A stretch of 64,000 bases of DNA from NCBI RefSeq assembly GCF_000316515.1, contig NC_019675.1:1203964-1267963 (forward strand), given 5' to 3'. Below the pieces are notes generated by a model, which ran no database searches, had not been told where the DNA came from, and was given only the letters and a program-made list of their open reading frames with translations. Below, piece after piece: positions 42,618 to 50,729 of this stretch (position 1 is its first letter; every line of letters starts with the position of its first letter). Made by a program: the position numbers and the translations under genes. The stretch is from Cyanobium gracile PCC 6307. GTDB taxonomy: Bacteria; Cyanobacteriota; Cyanobacteriia; PCC-6307; Cyanobiaceae.

Positions 42618-44716
42618 CCCTCGAGGAAGGCCATCAGGCGCGGATAGAGCAGCAGGGCGCCCGCGTTGGTGAGGTGGGTCTCGTCGCTGTAGAGGGGCGT
42701 CCCGGCCCGGACGCTGGAGCAGACGGACTGCGTCGGCGGGCAGATGCTGTCGAAGGGGCTGAACAGGCGCGTGCCGGCCAGATCCCGGATGGTGCGCTCC
42801 TGCAGGCGCTGGGCCGGGGCGATGGCGGCCAGCTCCTGCCGGCGGGGCCGCAGCACCGGCTGGCACTGGGACCCGAGGGACCAGGCGGGACGGAACCACT
42901 CCGTCTGGCAGAGGGTGAGCGGACCGCCGATCTTCAGCTGGGGGAAGGTGGGCAGGGGGCCGAACACCACCACGTCCGCCCCACGGCGGCTCACCTCGGC
43001 ACCGAACCGGCGCAGGGCGGCGGCGTAGGAGGCCTCGATGCTCATGCGGGGCGACGCCTGGATACCCTCCAGGTGGCCGGCCAGATTCGACACCAGCACG
43101 ACCCGGTCCCCTGGTCGCAGGCGGGCCAGCACCCGGCGCTCCTCGTTGTCGGCGTAGGGGCGGCAGCGGCGGTAGCGGGCCTGCTCCGGGGCGCCCTCCC
43201 CCCAGCGGGGGAAGAAGGGTACGGGGCAGCCGCCGCGGGCCATGAAGGCCACGTTGAAGCGGCCGCTGGCCAGCAGCTTCTCCCCCAGGGGAATCAGTAC
43301 GTGGGTGTGGCTGTCCCCCAGGAAGAAGAGGGTGGGAAGGTCCTTCCCCTTCGGCCCCAGGGCCAGGCAGGGGTCGGGCCCATCGCCCCTGACGACCGGA
43401 TCGGTGGGCTCCTGGAAGCAGTGGACCGTGTCGACGGTCGTGCCGCCGATGCGCTTCATGTTGGCCGTGGTGCCGACGGTGTGGCGGCGCTCACCCACGT
43501 AGAGCCGTCCCAGCAGCGGCCCCTGCAGGCCCGCATTGACGACGGCGACCAGCACGGTCATGGCCGGGTAGAGAACGCCGGAGCGACCCAGGCCGGGGAT
43601 GGCGGGGTGGCCGTAGCGGAACAGGCACTCGAGCCGGAAGGAGAGGGCCGTGCACAGGGTGATCAGCACCAGCACCGGCAGCAGGGTGAAGGCGTTGAAG
43701 CCCACTGTCCAGCGGGCCAGCACGATCACCGGCCAGTGCCAGAGGTAGAGCGAGTAGGACACCATGCCGATGGCCAGGCAGGCGGGATGGCACAGCCAGC
43801 GGCCGATGCCCCCGGCCGGCTGGACGAGCAAGAGCAGCAGCGCCGTCAGCGCCGTGATCCCCAGGGTGGTGCCCAGCCGCCAGGCCTCCGGCAGCAGCAG
43901 CAGGGCCAGCAACGCCACCAGGGCCACGGTGGCCAGGGGCTGGCGCCAGTGGGGCAGGGCCAGCCGCTGGCCCAGGTCGCGGGCACTGCCGCTGCCGCGA
44001 TGGAGCAGGTAGGCGCCGCAACCCGCCGTCAGTTCCCAGAAGCGGGCGGTGGTGAGGAAGAAGGCCCGCTCGGCGTTGCCGCCCAGGCTCAGGCCCAGAA
44101 AGAGGGCCAGGGACAGGGCCAGCAGCAGCAGGCTGGCCGCCTTGAGCCGCCGCAGGGCTCCGGCCCCGGCCCCGGCCACCCCCAGACCGCAGAGCAGCAG
44201 CAGCGCCGGCCAGACCAGATAGAACTGCTCCTCCACACCCAGCGACCAGGTGTGCATGAAGGCGTTGAAGTGGTTGTCGGTGGCGAAGTAATTCGAGCCC
44301 TGTCGGAGCAGATAGAGATTGGAGACACCGAAGAGGGCGGCCAGGCCGGTCCGCATCACCGGTGTGAAGAAATCATCGATCGGTGAGACGACCATCGAGA
44401 ACAGGGCCGAGACGACGGCGATGTTCACCACCAGCGCCGGCATCAGGCGTCGGACCCGGCGACCGTAGAAGCGGCGCAGGAACTGCCAGCGGCTGCCGTC
44501 CCGCCGGGCCAGCAACGAGGACGTCACCACATAGCCCGAGATCACGAAGAAGATGTCCACCCCGAGGAAGCCCCCCGGCAGCCAGCGGGGATCGAGGTGG
44601 TTGATCAGCACGGCGATGACGGCCACGGCCCGCAGGCCGTCGATCTCGGGCCGGTAGGCCCTCGAGCGCTGTGGCGGCCGGAGGCCCGCGCCGAAAAGCC
44701 GCACCAGAGGATTCAC
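42587..44716 (-). CDS. Acyltransferase-3/SGNH fusion (OafA/OatA-like)
   Basis: A 709-residue protein. Residues about 15-390 form the acyltransferase-3 membrane domain (10-11 helices) with the signature start YRPEIDGLRAVAVIAVLINHL, GGFLGVDIFFVISGYV and FNAFMHTWSLGVEEQFYLVWP. Residues about 430-709 are an extracytoplasmic SGNH hydrolase-like domain with FLGDSHTHVLIPLG (catalytic Ser) and DETHLTNAGALLL (catalytic Asp/His). It moves acetyl groups across the membrane and O-acetylates a surface glycan. It may decorate the polysaccharide made by the cluster at 1-28 kb, but it stands apart from it. Confidence 0.92.
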   Translation of the reverse strand: MNPLVRLFGAGLRPPQRSRAYRPEIDGLRAVAVIAVLINHLDPRWLPGGFLGVDIFFVISGYVVTSSLLARRDGSRWQFLRRFYGRRVRRLMPALVVNIAVVSALFSMVVSPIDDFFTPVMRTGLAALFGVSNLYLLRQGSNYFATDNHFNAFMHTWSLGVEEQFYLVWPALLLLCGLGVAGAGAGALRRLKAASLLLLALSLALFLGLSLGGNAERAFFLTTARFWELTAGCGAYLLHRGSGSARDLGQRLALPHWRQPLATVALVALLALLLLPEAWRLGTTLGITALTALLLLLVQPAGGIGRWLCHPACLAIGMVSYSLYLWHWPVIVLARWTVGFNAFTLLPVLVLITLCTALSFRLECLFRYGHPAIPGLGRSGVLYPAMTVLVAVVNAGLQGPLLGRLYVGERRHTVGTTANMKRIGGTTVDTVHCFQEPTDPVVRGDGPDPCLALGPKGKDLPTLFFLGDSHTHVLIPLGEKLLASGRFNVAFMARGGCPVPFFPRWGEGAPEQARYRRCRPYADNEERRVLARLRPGDRVVLVSNLAGHLEGIQASPRMSIEASYAAALRRFGAEVSRRGADVVVFGPLPTFPQLKIGGPLTLCQTEWFRPAWSLGSQCQPVLRPRRQELAAIAPAQRLQERTIRDLAGTRLFSPFDSICPPTQSVCSSVRAGTPLYSDETHLTNAGALLLYPRLMAFLEGQSGVAPPPS

Positions 44717-44811
44717 GCCGCCCCGACGATTGCAGGCAGGGTAATGGCGATCTGGATCGGCCCTCGCTGCGGGGCCAGCTCTGACAAGCTGGGCCCACTT
44801 CGTCTGGCCCC

Positions 44812-47319
44812 ATGGTGCCCTTCGGCCTCTCCGCTCTCCAGAACCTGCGGCGCGGCAGGGGTCCCTGGCAGCCCCCCGAGGCCAGCTGGTCGCGGCCGTT
44901 CGGCCAGGGCTGGAGCCAGCCCTACACGGTGCGCTACGCCAGCAACCTCGACGACGGCCCCAACCACGGCATGCCCCTGGGGGGCTTCGGCGCCGGCTGC
45001 CTGGGGCGGGGCCTCGACGGCGCCTTCAACCTCTGGCACCTCGACGGGGGGGAGCACTGGTTCGGCGTGCTGCCCGACTGCCAGTTCGCCCTTTTCGAGC
45101 AGGACGGCGACGGGCGGCGGGCCCATGCCCTGGCCACAGCGCCCCAGGCCGACGATTCCCGCCCCGGCTCCGGCCCGCCGCTGGCCTCCTGGAACTGGTA
45201 CCCCGCCGCCACCCCGGAGCAGCCCAGCGGCACCGTGGCGGTGCGCTACCCGATCAGCTCCCATCACTACGCCGCGGTGTTCAGCGCCGACGTGCGCTGC
45301 GAAGCCTTCAGCCCGATCCTCCCCGGCGACTACCGCCGCACCAGCTACCCGGTCGCCGTGTTCGCCTGGACGTTCAGCAACCCAACGAATCAGCCGCTGG
45401 AGCTGTCGCTGCTGCTGAGCTGGCGCAACACCGTCGGCTGGTTCACCAACACCGACCCGGCGGCGGAGGTCCACTTCCGGGATGACGGCAGCCCGGAGCA
45501 CAACTACGTGCCGGCGATCGGCCGCGGCAAGGGGCAGCGCAACCGCTGGGTCGACGGGGCCGGCCTCAAGGGCCTGCTGCTGGAGGGGGAGCGCACCCAG
45601 CCCCTGGCGGAAGGGGAAGGACAGTGGTGCCTGGCGGTACCCGACGAGGCGGCGCTGAACCACCCGGGGGTGGAGGTGTTCCGCTGCAGCCGCTGGGATC
45701 CCAGCGGTGACGGGGCGGAACTCTGGGAACCCTTCAGCCGCGATGGCTCGATCCCCGACAGTGACAACGACCGCCGCAGCACCGGCGACGATCCCCTCAG
45801 CGCCGCCCTGGCGGTGCGCTTCCGGCTGGAGCCGGGCGCCTCGCTGGAGATTCCTGTGGTGATCAGCTGGGACCTGCCCGTGACGGCCTTCGCCACCGGC
45901 ACCCGGGCCCTGCGCCGCTACACCGACTTCTTCTCCGCCGAAGGCGACAGCGCCGCTGCCATCGCCGGCGAAGCCCTGGCCGACTGGCGCGACTGGCAGG
46001 CCGCGATCGAGGCCTGGCAGGCGCCGGTGGTGCAACGCCACGACCTGGCGGAACCGCTGCGCATGGCGTTGCTCAACGAGCTCTACGACCTGGCCAGTGG
46101 CGGCAGCCTCTGGACGGCCGCCAGCCCCGGCGATCCGGTGGGCCGCTTCGGAGTGCTCGAGTGCCTCGACTACGCCTGGTACGAGAGCCTCGACGTGCGG
46201 CTGTACGGCTCCTTCGCCCTGCTGCAGCTGTGGCCCGAGCTCGACAAGGCGGTGCTGCGCAGCTTCGCCCGCGCCATCCCGGCCGCCGATCCGACGCCGC
46301 GGCCGATCGGCTGGTATTTCACCCAGGGGCGGGGCCGGGTGGAGGCGGCCCGCAAGGTGGCCGGCGCCACCCCCCACGACCTCGGGGCCCCGAACGAGCG
46401 CCCCTTCGACGCCACCAACTACACCGCCTACCAGGACTGCAACCTCTGGAAGGACCTGGCCAGCGATTACGTGCTGCAGGTCTGGCGCACCTACAGCCTG
46501 GCCCCCAGCGGACCGGACATCCGTTTCCTGGCGGACTGCTGGCCGGCGGCGGTGACCGCCCTCGACTACCTCAAGCAGTTCGACGTCAACGACGACGGAC
46601 TGCCCGACAACGGCGGTGCCCCGGACCAGACCTTCGACGACTGGCCCCTGCAGGGTGTGAGCGCCTACTGCGGCGCCCTCTGGATCGCTGCCCTGGAGGC
46701 GGCCCTGGCCATCGGCCAGCGTCTCCAGCTGGAGCTGGGGCTCGACACTGCCGAGGAGCAACGGCGCTTCGGCGGCTGGCTCGAGCAGTCCCGAAGCCAT
46801 TTCGATACCCTGCTCTGGAACGGCGAGTACTACGCCATCGATGCCGGCAGCGGCACCCCGGTGGTGATGGCCGACCAGCTCTGCGGCGACTTCTACGCCC
46901 GGCTGCTGGCGCTGCCACCGGTGGTGGCCGACGAGCGCGCCCTCTCCTCCCTCAAGGCGATACGTCAGGCCTGCTTTGAGTCCTTCGAGGGCGGCCGTCT
47001 GGGGGTGGCCAATGGCCTGCGCCGCGATGGCACCCCCCTCGATCCCGAGGGAACCCATCCGCTGGAGGTCTGGACCGGCATCAACTTCGGCCTGGCCGCT
47101 TACTACCGGCTGATGGGACAGAGCAGCACCGCCTTCGCCATCACCGGTGCCGTCGTGCGCCAGGTGTACGAGGGCGGCCTGCAGTTCCGCACACCGGAGG
47201 CGATCACCGCGGCCGGCACCTTCCGCGCCTGCCACTACCTGCGGGCCATGGCGATCTGGGCCCTGTGGGCGACCCACACCGGCTGGCAGCCGATCCCCGG
47301 CGCCGAGCGCCAGCCATGA
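44812..47319 (+). CDS. GH116 beta-glucosidase/glucosylceramidase-type protein
   Basis: An 835-residue protein related to GBA2. The N-terminal beta-sandwich (GMPLGGFGAGCLGRGLDGAFNLWHLDGG, SHHYAAVFSADVRCEAFSPILPGDY) is followed by an (alpha/alpha)6 catalytic domain. The nucleophile is Glu450 in RFGVLECLDYAWYESLDVRLYGSF and the acid/base Asp605 in NGGAPDQTFDDW; the 155-residue spacing fits the family. No signal peptide, so it is probably cytoplasmic. Cyanobacteria contain glucosylated lipids and glucosylglycerol-type solutes that might be substrates, which is inferred. The stop overlaps the next ATG. Confidence 0.9.
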   Translation: MVPFGLSALQNLRRGRGPWQPPEASWSRPFGQGWSQPYTVRYASNLDDGPNHGMPLGGFGAGCLGRGLDGAFNLWHLDGGEHWFGVLPDCQFALFEQDGDGRRAHALATAPQADDSRPGSGPPLASWNWYPAATPEQPSGTVAVRYPISSHHYAAVFSADVRCEAFSPILPGDYRRTSYPVAVFAWTFSNPTNQPLELSLLLSWRNTVGWFTNTDPAAEVHFRDDGSPEHNYVPAIGRGKGQRNRWVDGAGLKGLLLEGERTQPLAEGEGQWCLAVPDEAALNHPGVEVFRCSRWDPSGDGAELWEPFSRDGSIPDSDNDRRSTGDDPLSAALAVRFRLEPGASLEIPVVISWDLPVTAFATGTRALRRYTDFFSAEGDSAAAIAGEALADWRDWQAAIEAWQAPVVQRHDLAEPLRMALLNELYDLASGGSLWTAASPGDPVGRFGVLECLDYAWYESLDVRLYGSFALLQLWPELDKAVLRSFARAIPAADPTPRPIGWYFTQGRGRVEAARKVAGATPHDLGAPNERPFDATNYTAYQDCNLWKDLASDYVLQVWRTYSLAPSGPDIRFLADCWPAAVTALDYLKQFDVNDDGLPDNGGAPDQTFDDWPLQGVSAYCGALWIAALEAALAIGQRLQLELGLDTAEEQRRFGGWLEQSRSHFDTLLWNGEYYAIDAGSGTPVVMADQLCGDFYARLLALPPVVADERALSSLKAIRQACFESFEGGRLGVANGLRRDGTPLDPEGTHPLEVWTGINFGLAAYYRLMGQSSTAFAITGAVVRQVYEGGLQFRTPEAITAAGTFRACHYLRAMAIWALWATHTGWQPIPGAERQP

Positions 47320-47825
47320 GCCAGCGGATCTGCGGGCGGATCGAGGTGCTGCTGCTGGCCCCCCTGCTGGCCCTGATCCTGGCCATCGCGCCGGCACCGG
47401 CCCTGGCCCAGGTCCACGCCCACCCGGATGCCGAGGGCACGCCGGTGGTGCGCAGCCTGGAGAGCCTGCGCGACCTCGATGACCAGAGCTGGCAGGTGGT
47501 GGCCTACCGGGAAGGGCCGCCGGGGGGAGCGTTGCGGCTGCGGATCGTCGGCTACCCCGGCAAGGTGCGCCTCGACCACCCCACCGCCCTCGAGGTGCGC
47601 AGCGGTCGGCTGCGCTGGGACCTGGAGGACGTCACCCTCGCCAGTGCCGCCCTCGCCCGGGACAACCGCGCCGCCGCGGCCGAGTTCGACCTGGCGCCGC
47701 TGCTGGCCGATCTGGAGCAGAACCGCCCCCTGCGCCTGCGGCTGCCGAGGGTGTTCAGCGAGCTGGCGGTCCCCCCCTACGTGGTGGCCGAATGGCGCCG
47801 CCTGCCGGACGCGCCCGCCCCATGA
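47316..47825 (+). CDS. DUF3122 family secreted protein
   Basis: 169 residues from the ATG overlapping the GH116 stop. A signal peptide is evident (VLLLAPLLALILAIAPAPALA). The mature region QVHAHPDAEGTPVVRSLESLRDLDDQSWQVVAYREGPPGGALRLRIVGYPGKVRLDHPTAL and LPRVFSELAVPPYVVAEW corresponds to DUF3122, a small periplasmic beta-rich family of cyanobacteria with unknown role. Overlaps ribD by 4 bases. Confidence 0.82.
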   Translation: MSQRICGRIEVLLLAPLLALILAIAPAPALAQVHAHPDAEGTPVVRSLESLRDLDDQSWQVVAYREGPPGGALRLRIVGYPGKVRLDHPTALEVRSGRLRWDLEDVTLASAALARDNRAAAAEFDLAPLLADLEQNRPLRLRLPRVFSELAVPPYVVAEWRRLPDAPAP

Positions 47826-48925
47826 GCCCCGGATCCCCCTGGCATCGCTGGATGGACAGGGCCCTGCAGCTGGCCGCCCTCGCCGAAGGCCGCACCAGCC
47901 CCAATCCCCTGGTGGGCGCCGTGGTGCTGGATGCCGACGGGACGCTGGTGGGGGAGGGATTCCATGCGCGGGCTGGGGAGGCCCATGCGGAGGTGGGCGC
48001 CCTGGCCCAGGCGGGCGAGCGGGCCCGGGGCGGCACCCTGGTCGTGACCCTGGAACCCTGCTGCCACCACGGCCGCACACCCCCCTGTTGCGAGGCGGTG
48101 ATCGCCGCCGGCATTGCCCGGGTGGTGCTGGCCATGGCCGACCCCAACCCCCTGGTGGCCGGCGGCGGCAGCGCCCGCCTGCGGGCGGCGGGCCTGGAGG
48201 TGATCGCAGGGGTGAGGGAGGCCGAGGCGCGCCGGCTCAACCGGCCCTTTCTGCACAGGATCGCCACCGGCCGACCCCTGGGGATCCTCAAATGGGCCAT
48301 GAGCCTGGATGGGCGCACGGCGCTGCCCAACGGTGTCAGCCAGTGGATCAGTGGCCCGGAGGCCCGTGCCTGGGTGCACCGCCTCCGTGCCCGCTGCGAT
48401 GCCGTGATCGTGGGCGGCGGCACGGTTCGGGCCGACGACCCCCTGCTCACCAGCCGGGGGCAGCGCAGCCCCGAACCCCTGCGGGTGGTGCTGAGCCGGA
48501 GCCTCGACCTGCCGGAGAAGGCCCGCCTGTGGGACACCTCCGGGGCGCCGACCCTGGTGGCCCATGGACCGGGAGCGCCGCAGGAGGCACGTCGGAGGCT
48601 GGCCGGATCCGGGGCGGAAAGCCTGGAACTGCGGGCCTGTGAACCGGCCAGGCTGCTAGAGGCGCTGGAGGCTCGCGGTTGCAATCGGGTGCTCTGGGAG
48701 TGCGGTCCGGAACTGGCGGCGGCCGCGCTGCGCCAAGGCTGCATCCAGCAGGTGGCAGCCGTGATCGCGCCCCGGCTACTGGGTGGCCACCCAGCCCGGA
48801 CTCCCCTGGGCGACCTCGGGCACACCAGCCTCGATGCCACATCACTGTGGCCTCTGGCTAAGGTCGGCCGGATCGGCGACGACCTGCTCTGCTGGGCCAT
48901 CCCAGGAACCCGGACGGCGCTCTGA
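47822..48925 (+). CDS. ribD: Riboflavin biosynthesis deaminase/reductase RibD
   Basis: 367 residues from ATG. The deaminase domain has SPNPLVGAVVLDADG, HAEVGALAQAG (zinc His and catalytic Glu) and VTLEPCCHHGRTPPCCEAVIAAG (zinc Cys). The reductase domain has ILKWAMSLDGRTALPNGVSQWISG, CDAVIVGGGTVRADDPLLTSR and VLWECGPELAAAAL. It carries out the second and third steps of riboflavin synthesis, feeding RibF at 35.4-36.4 kb. Seven bases separate it from the GT61-like gene. Confidence 0.95.
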   Translation: MSPGSPWHRWMDRALQLAALAEGRTSPNPLVGAVVLDADGTLVGEGFHARAGEAHAEVGALAQAGERARGGTLVVTLEPCCHHGRTPPCCEAVIAAGIARVVLAMADPNPLVAGGGSARLRAAGLEVIAGVREAEARRLNRPFLHRIATGRPLGILKWAMSLDGRTALPNGVSQWISGPEARAWVHRLRARCDAVIVGGGTVRADDPLLTSRGQRSPEPLRVVLSRSLDLPEKARLWDTSGAPTLVAHGPGAPQEARRRLAGSGAESLELRACEPARLLEALEARGCNRVLWECGPELAAAALRQGCIQQVAAVIAPRLLGGHPARTPLGDLGHTSLDATSLWPLAKVGRIGDDLLCWAIPGTRTAL

Positions 48926-48931
48926 TCAGCG

Positions 48932-49972
48932 ATGTGGATTGAACTCCGTGGCCCCGAGACCTGCCAGTACCGGCTGGAGGACCCCTGGAAGCAACCCACC
49001 GGCCGGCTGGCTCAGTACCTCGAGCCGATCACTCTCGATCCCCAGGCCTACGGGGTGCACGACGACGCTCGGCTGGTGGGGCCCGATCTGGTGGGGGTGG
49101 ACAGGGACAAAAGGATCATCGAGGAGACCCTGCATCTGAAGGAACTGCCGGTGTCCCAGCGGCGGCGGCTGGTTCTGCGCAGTCTTCTGCCCAGGGCCGA
49201 GCGAATCGACGCCCCGGTCTGCAGCCTGGTGGACATCCGACGCTGGTCCGGGGCCTATTTCCACTGGTTTCTCGATGCCCTGCCGAGGCTCATCGCCGCC
49301 GAGGATCACAGCTCCCGTTCCGGAGAGCGGACTCTCGTGATCGTGCCCACCAGCCTCCTGTCCTGGCAGGAGGAATCGCTCGCATTGCTGGGAGTGGCAA
49401 CCGATCGTCGGCTGCCCCATCGCGCCCCCGGACGAGGGGGTCTCCAGGTCCGACGTCTGATCGCCGGGGTGGCCCACCGCTGGCAACGCGGGGGCCGGGC
49501 CCCCTTCGATGCCATCTCCCCGTGGGCCATTCGCCGGCTGGCCGGGCGCTTCAGCGAGGCGGTTCCGCTTCAGCAGGGAGCATCGGCTCCATCACGACTC
49601 TTTCTCTCCCGTCGCGGTGCCCCCAACCGCAACATCGCAAACGAGGAGGCGGTGATGCAGCTCCTGGAGCCCCACGGGTTCGTGGCCGTGCGCGCCGAGC
49701 GCCTGTCCCTCTCCGAGCAGATCACCCTCTTCGGCGGCGCCACCCATATCGTCGCCCCCCACGGCGGGGCCCTCACGAACCTGATGCATGCCCGCGGGGG
49801 CCATCTACTGGAGCTGTTCCAGGCTCAGCATGGCGTACGGCCTGAATACTTCCAACTCGCAGACATCAATGGCCTCGACTACCGCTTTCTGCTCTGCCCG
49901 AACGTACCAGGCAGCAATGACATCCGAGTGGACATTGATCGTCTTATGGAGTGGCTGGCCATGACCCTCTGA
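48932..49972 (+). CDS. Glycosyltransferase family 61-like (DUF563)
   Basis: A 346-residue protein. The centre has GAYFHWFLDALPRLIAAED, and the C-terminal catalytic block reads LFLSRRGAPNRNIANEEAVMQLLEPHGF and LSLSEQITLFGGATHIVAPHGGALTNLMHARGG, the typical DUF563 signature. Some members transfer xylose or arabinose in plants; bacterial ones act on surface glycans. It marks the edge of the variable region that begins at 50 kb. Confidence 0.87.
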   Translation: MWIELRGPETCQYRLEDPWKQPTGRLAQYLEPITLDPQAYGVHDDARLVGPDLVGVDRDKRIIEETLHLKELPVSQRRRLVLRSLLPRAERIDAPVCSLVDIRRWSGAYFHWFLDALPRLIAAEDHSSRSGERTLVIVPTSLLSWQEESLALLGVATDRRLPHRAPGRGGLQVRRLIAGVAHRWQRGGRAPFDAISPWAIRRLAGRFSEAVPLQQGASAPSRLFLSRRGAPNRNIANEEAVMQLLEPHGFVAVRAERLSLSEQITLFGGATHIVAPHGGALTNLMHARGGHLLELFQAQHGVRPEYFQLADINGLDYRFLLCPNVPGSNDIRVDIDRLMEWLAMTL

Positions 49973-50352
49973 AGCGGAAGCTGTCAGGGCAGATGACAAC
50001 CCGCCGTTGAACATTCGACCCTCACCAGCGCACCTGGTTCGATAGTCCTTACCGGGGGCGGTGGATTGATCCAGACCACCACCGGTAGGGGCAAGCATCG
50101 GGCCCTGCTGCGACTGGGGAACTGGCGGCTCCGCCGGAGCTCGCTACCAGGGCGGTGTGCCTGAACAGCATGGAAGACCCGTGCCAGCTCCAGCCATTCA
50201 CACAATCTCTTACCGGCCACGGCCACAAAGAGACTCAGATCGTGATCTTCGCGAATAAGATGATCGACAGGTGGATGGAAAGTTCCTAGCAGCCGCAGGC
50301 TAGTGCGGGTTGCGCACAGCGGGGTGCCCTGGAACCCAGCCGAACGTCAGGG
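49973..50352. other. Gene-free stretch downstream of the GT61-like gene
   Basis: No coherent gene is visible on either strand. A minus-strand frame (49984-50226) contains GKRLCEWLELARVFHAVQ, which looks protein-like but then turns to Arg/Pro-rich nonsense, so it may be a fragment of a decayed gene I cannot name. Stops are frequent and the base composition is lower in GC than the genes to the left. Confidence 0.4.
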
Positions 50353-50428
50353 CTAGAGAACCGGGGCCAGTAAGCAGGGGTAGTCGGCCACATATTCGGC
50401 TGTGGGCATCAACCTGTAATGCCTCAGC
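50353..50428 (-). pseudogene. Possible DUF427 remnant
   Basis: On the minus strand the frame reads LRHYRLMPTAEYVADYPCLLAPVL then stop. This resembles the stretch LRRALWSYPSPTPAFEPLAGWLACYPALMDG of the intact DUF427 protein encoded at 53097-53579. Similarity is short and gapped, but the remnant occupies the expected position after the Nif11-like remnant. Tentative. Confidence 0.35.
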
Positions 50429-50470
50429 AGGCAGCAGGCGGGCTTCCTCGCCTGTGCGCGCCTGGGTTTC

Positions 50471-50560
50471 CTAATGACTGAGGTTGCCGTCTGCCCGTTG
50501 CAGGGCAGCGATCACGTCGGCCTCCTGCAAATCGAATCGACAAGAGCGGCCCCAGGAACA
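50471..50560 (-). pseudogene. Nif11-like gene remnant
   Basis: Minus-strand translation gives CRFDLQEADVIAALQRADGNLSH then stop. The intact Nif11-like protein at 53585-53839 has GFAVDEADVIAAQQRAEADLTDEEL at the same place, and the DNA matches as well (GCAGCGATCACGTCGGCCTC against GGCGGCGATCACATCCGCCTC). The N-terminal part is not recognisable, and the stop truncates the C-terminus. A broken copy. Confidence 0.6.
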
Positions 50561-50729
50561 GGAAGGCTGGGAGATCAAGTGGACATGCACGGCCAGCGGT
50601 TCTTCCACATGGGATATCAAGCAAGGGTGTGGGTCGTGGACAGAAAGCCATCGAGCTGCTTGAGACTCCACAGGGGGAGCGCGCGAATCATCCTGTCTAT
50701 CCAACTGAGAAATAACAGGAAGCAAGCTA

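Noticed and set aside
44713-47397. 894-residue minus-strand frame opposite the GH116 gene
   Set aside because: Antisense shadow with repetitive Gly/Val/Gln composition; GH116 motifs and catalytic residues are on the plus strand.
49984-50226. 80-residue minus-strand frame after the GT61-like gene
   Set aside because: The first 20 residues look protein-like but the rest is Arg/Pro-rich; no motif or plausible neighbour, so not called as a gene.
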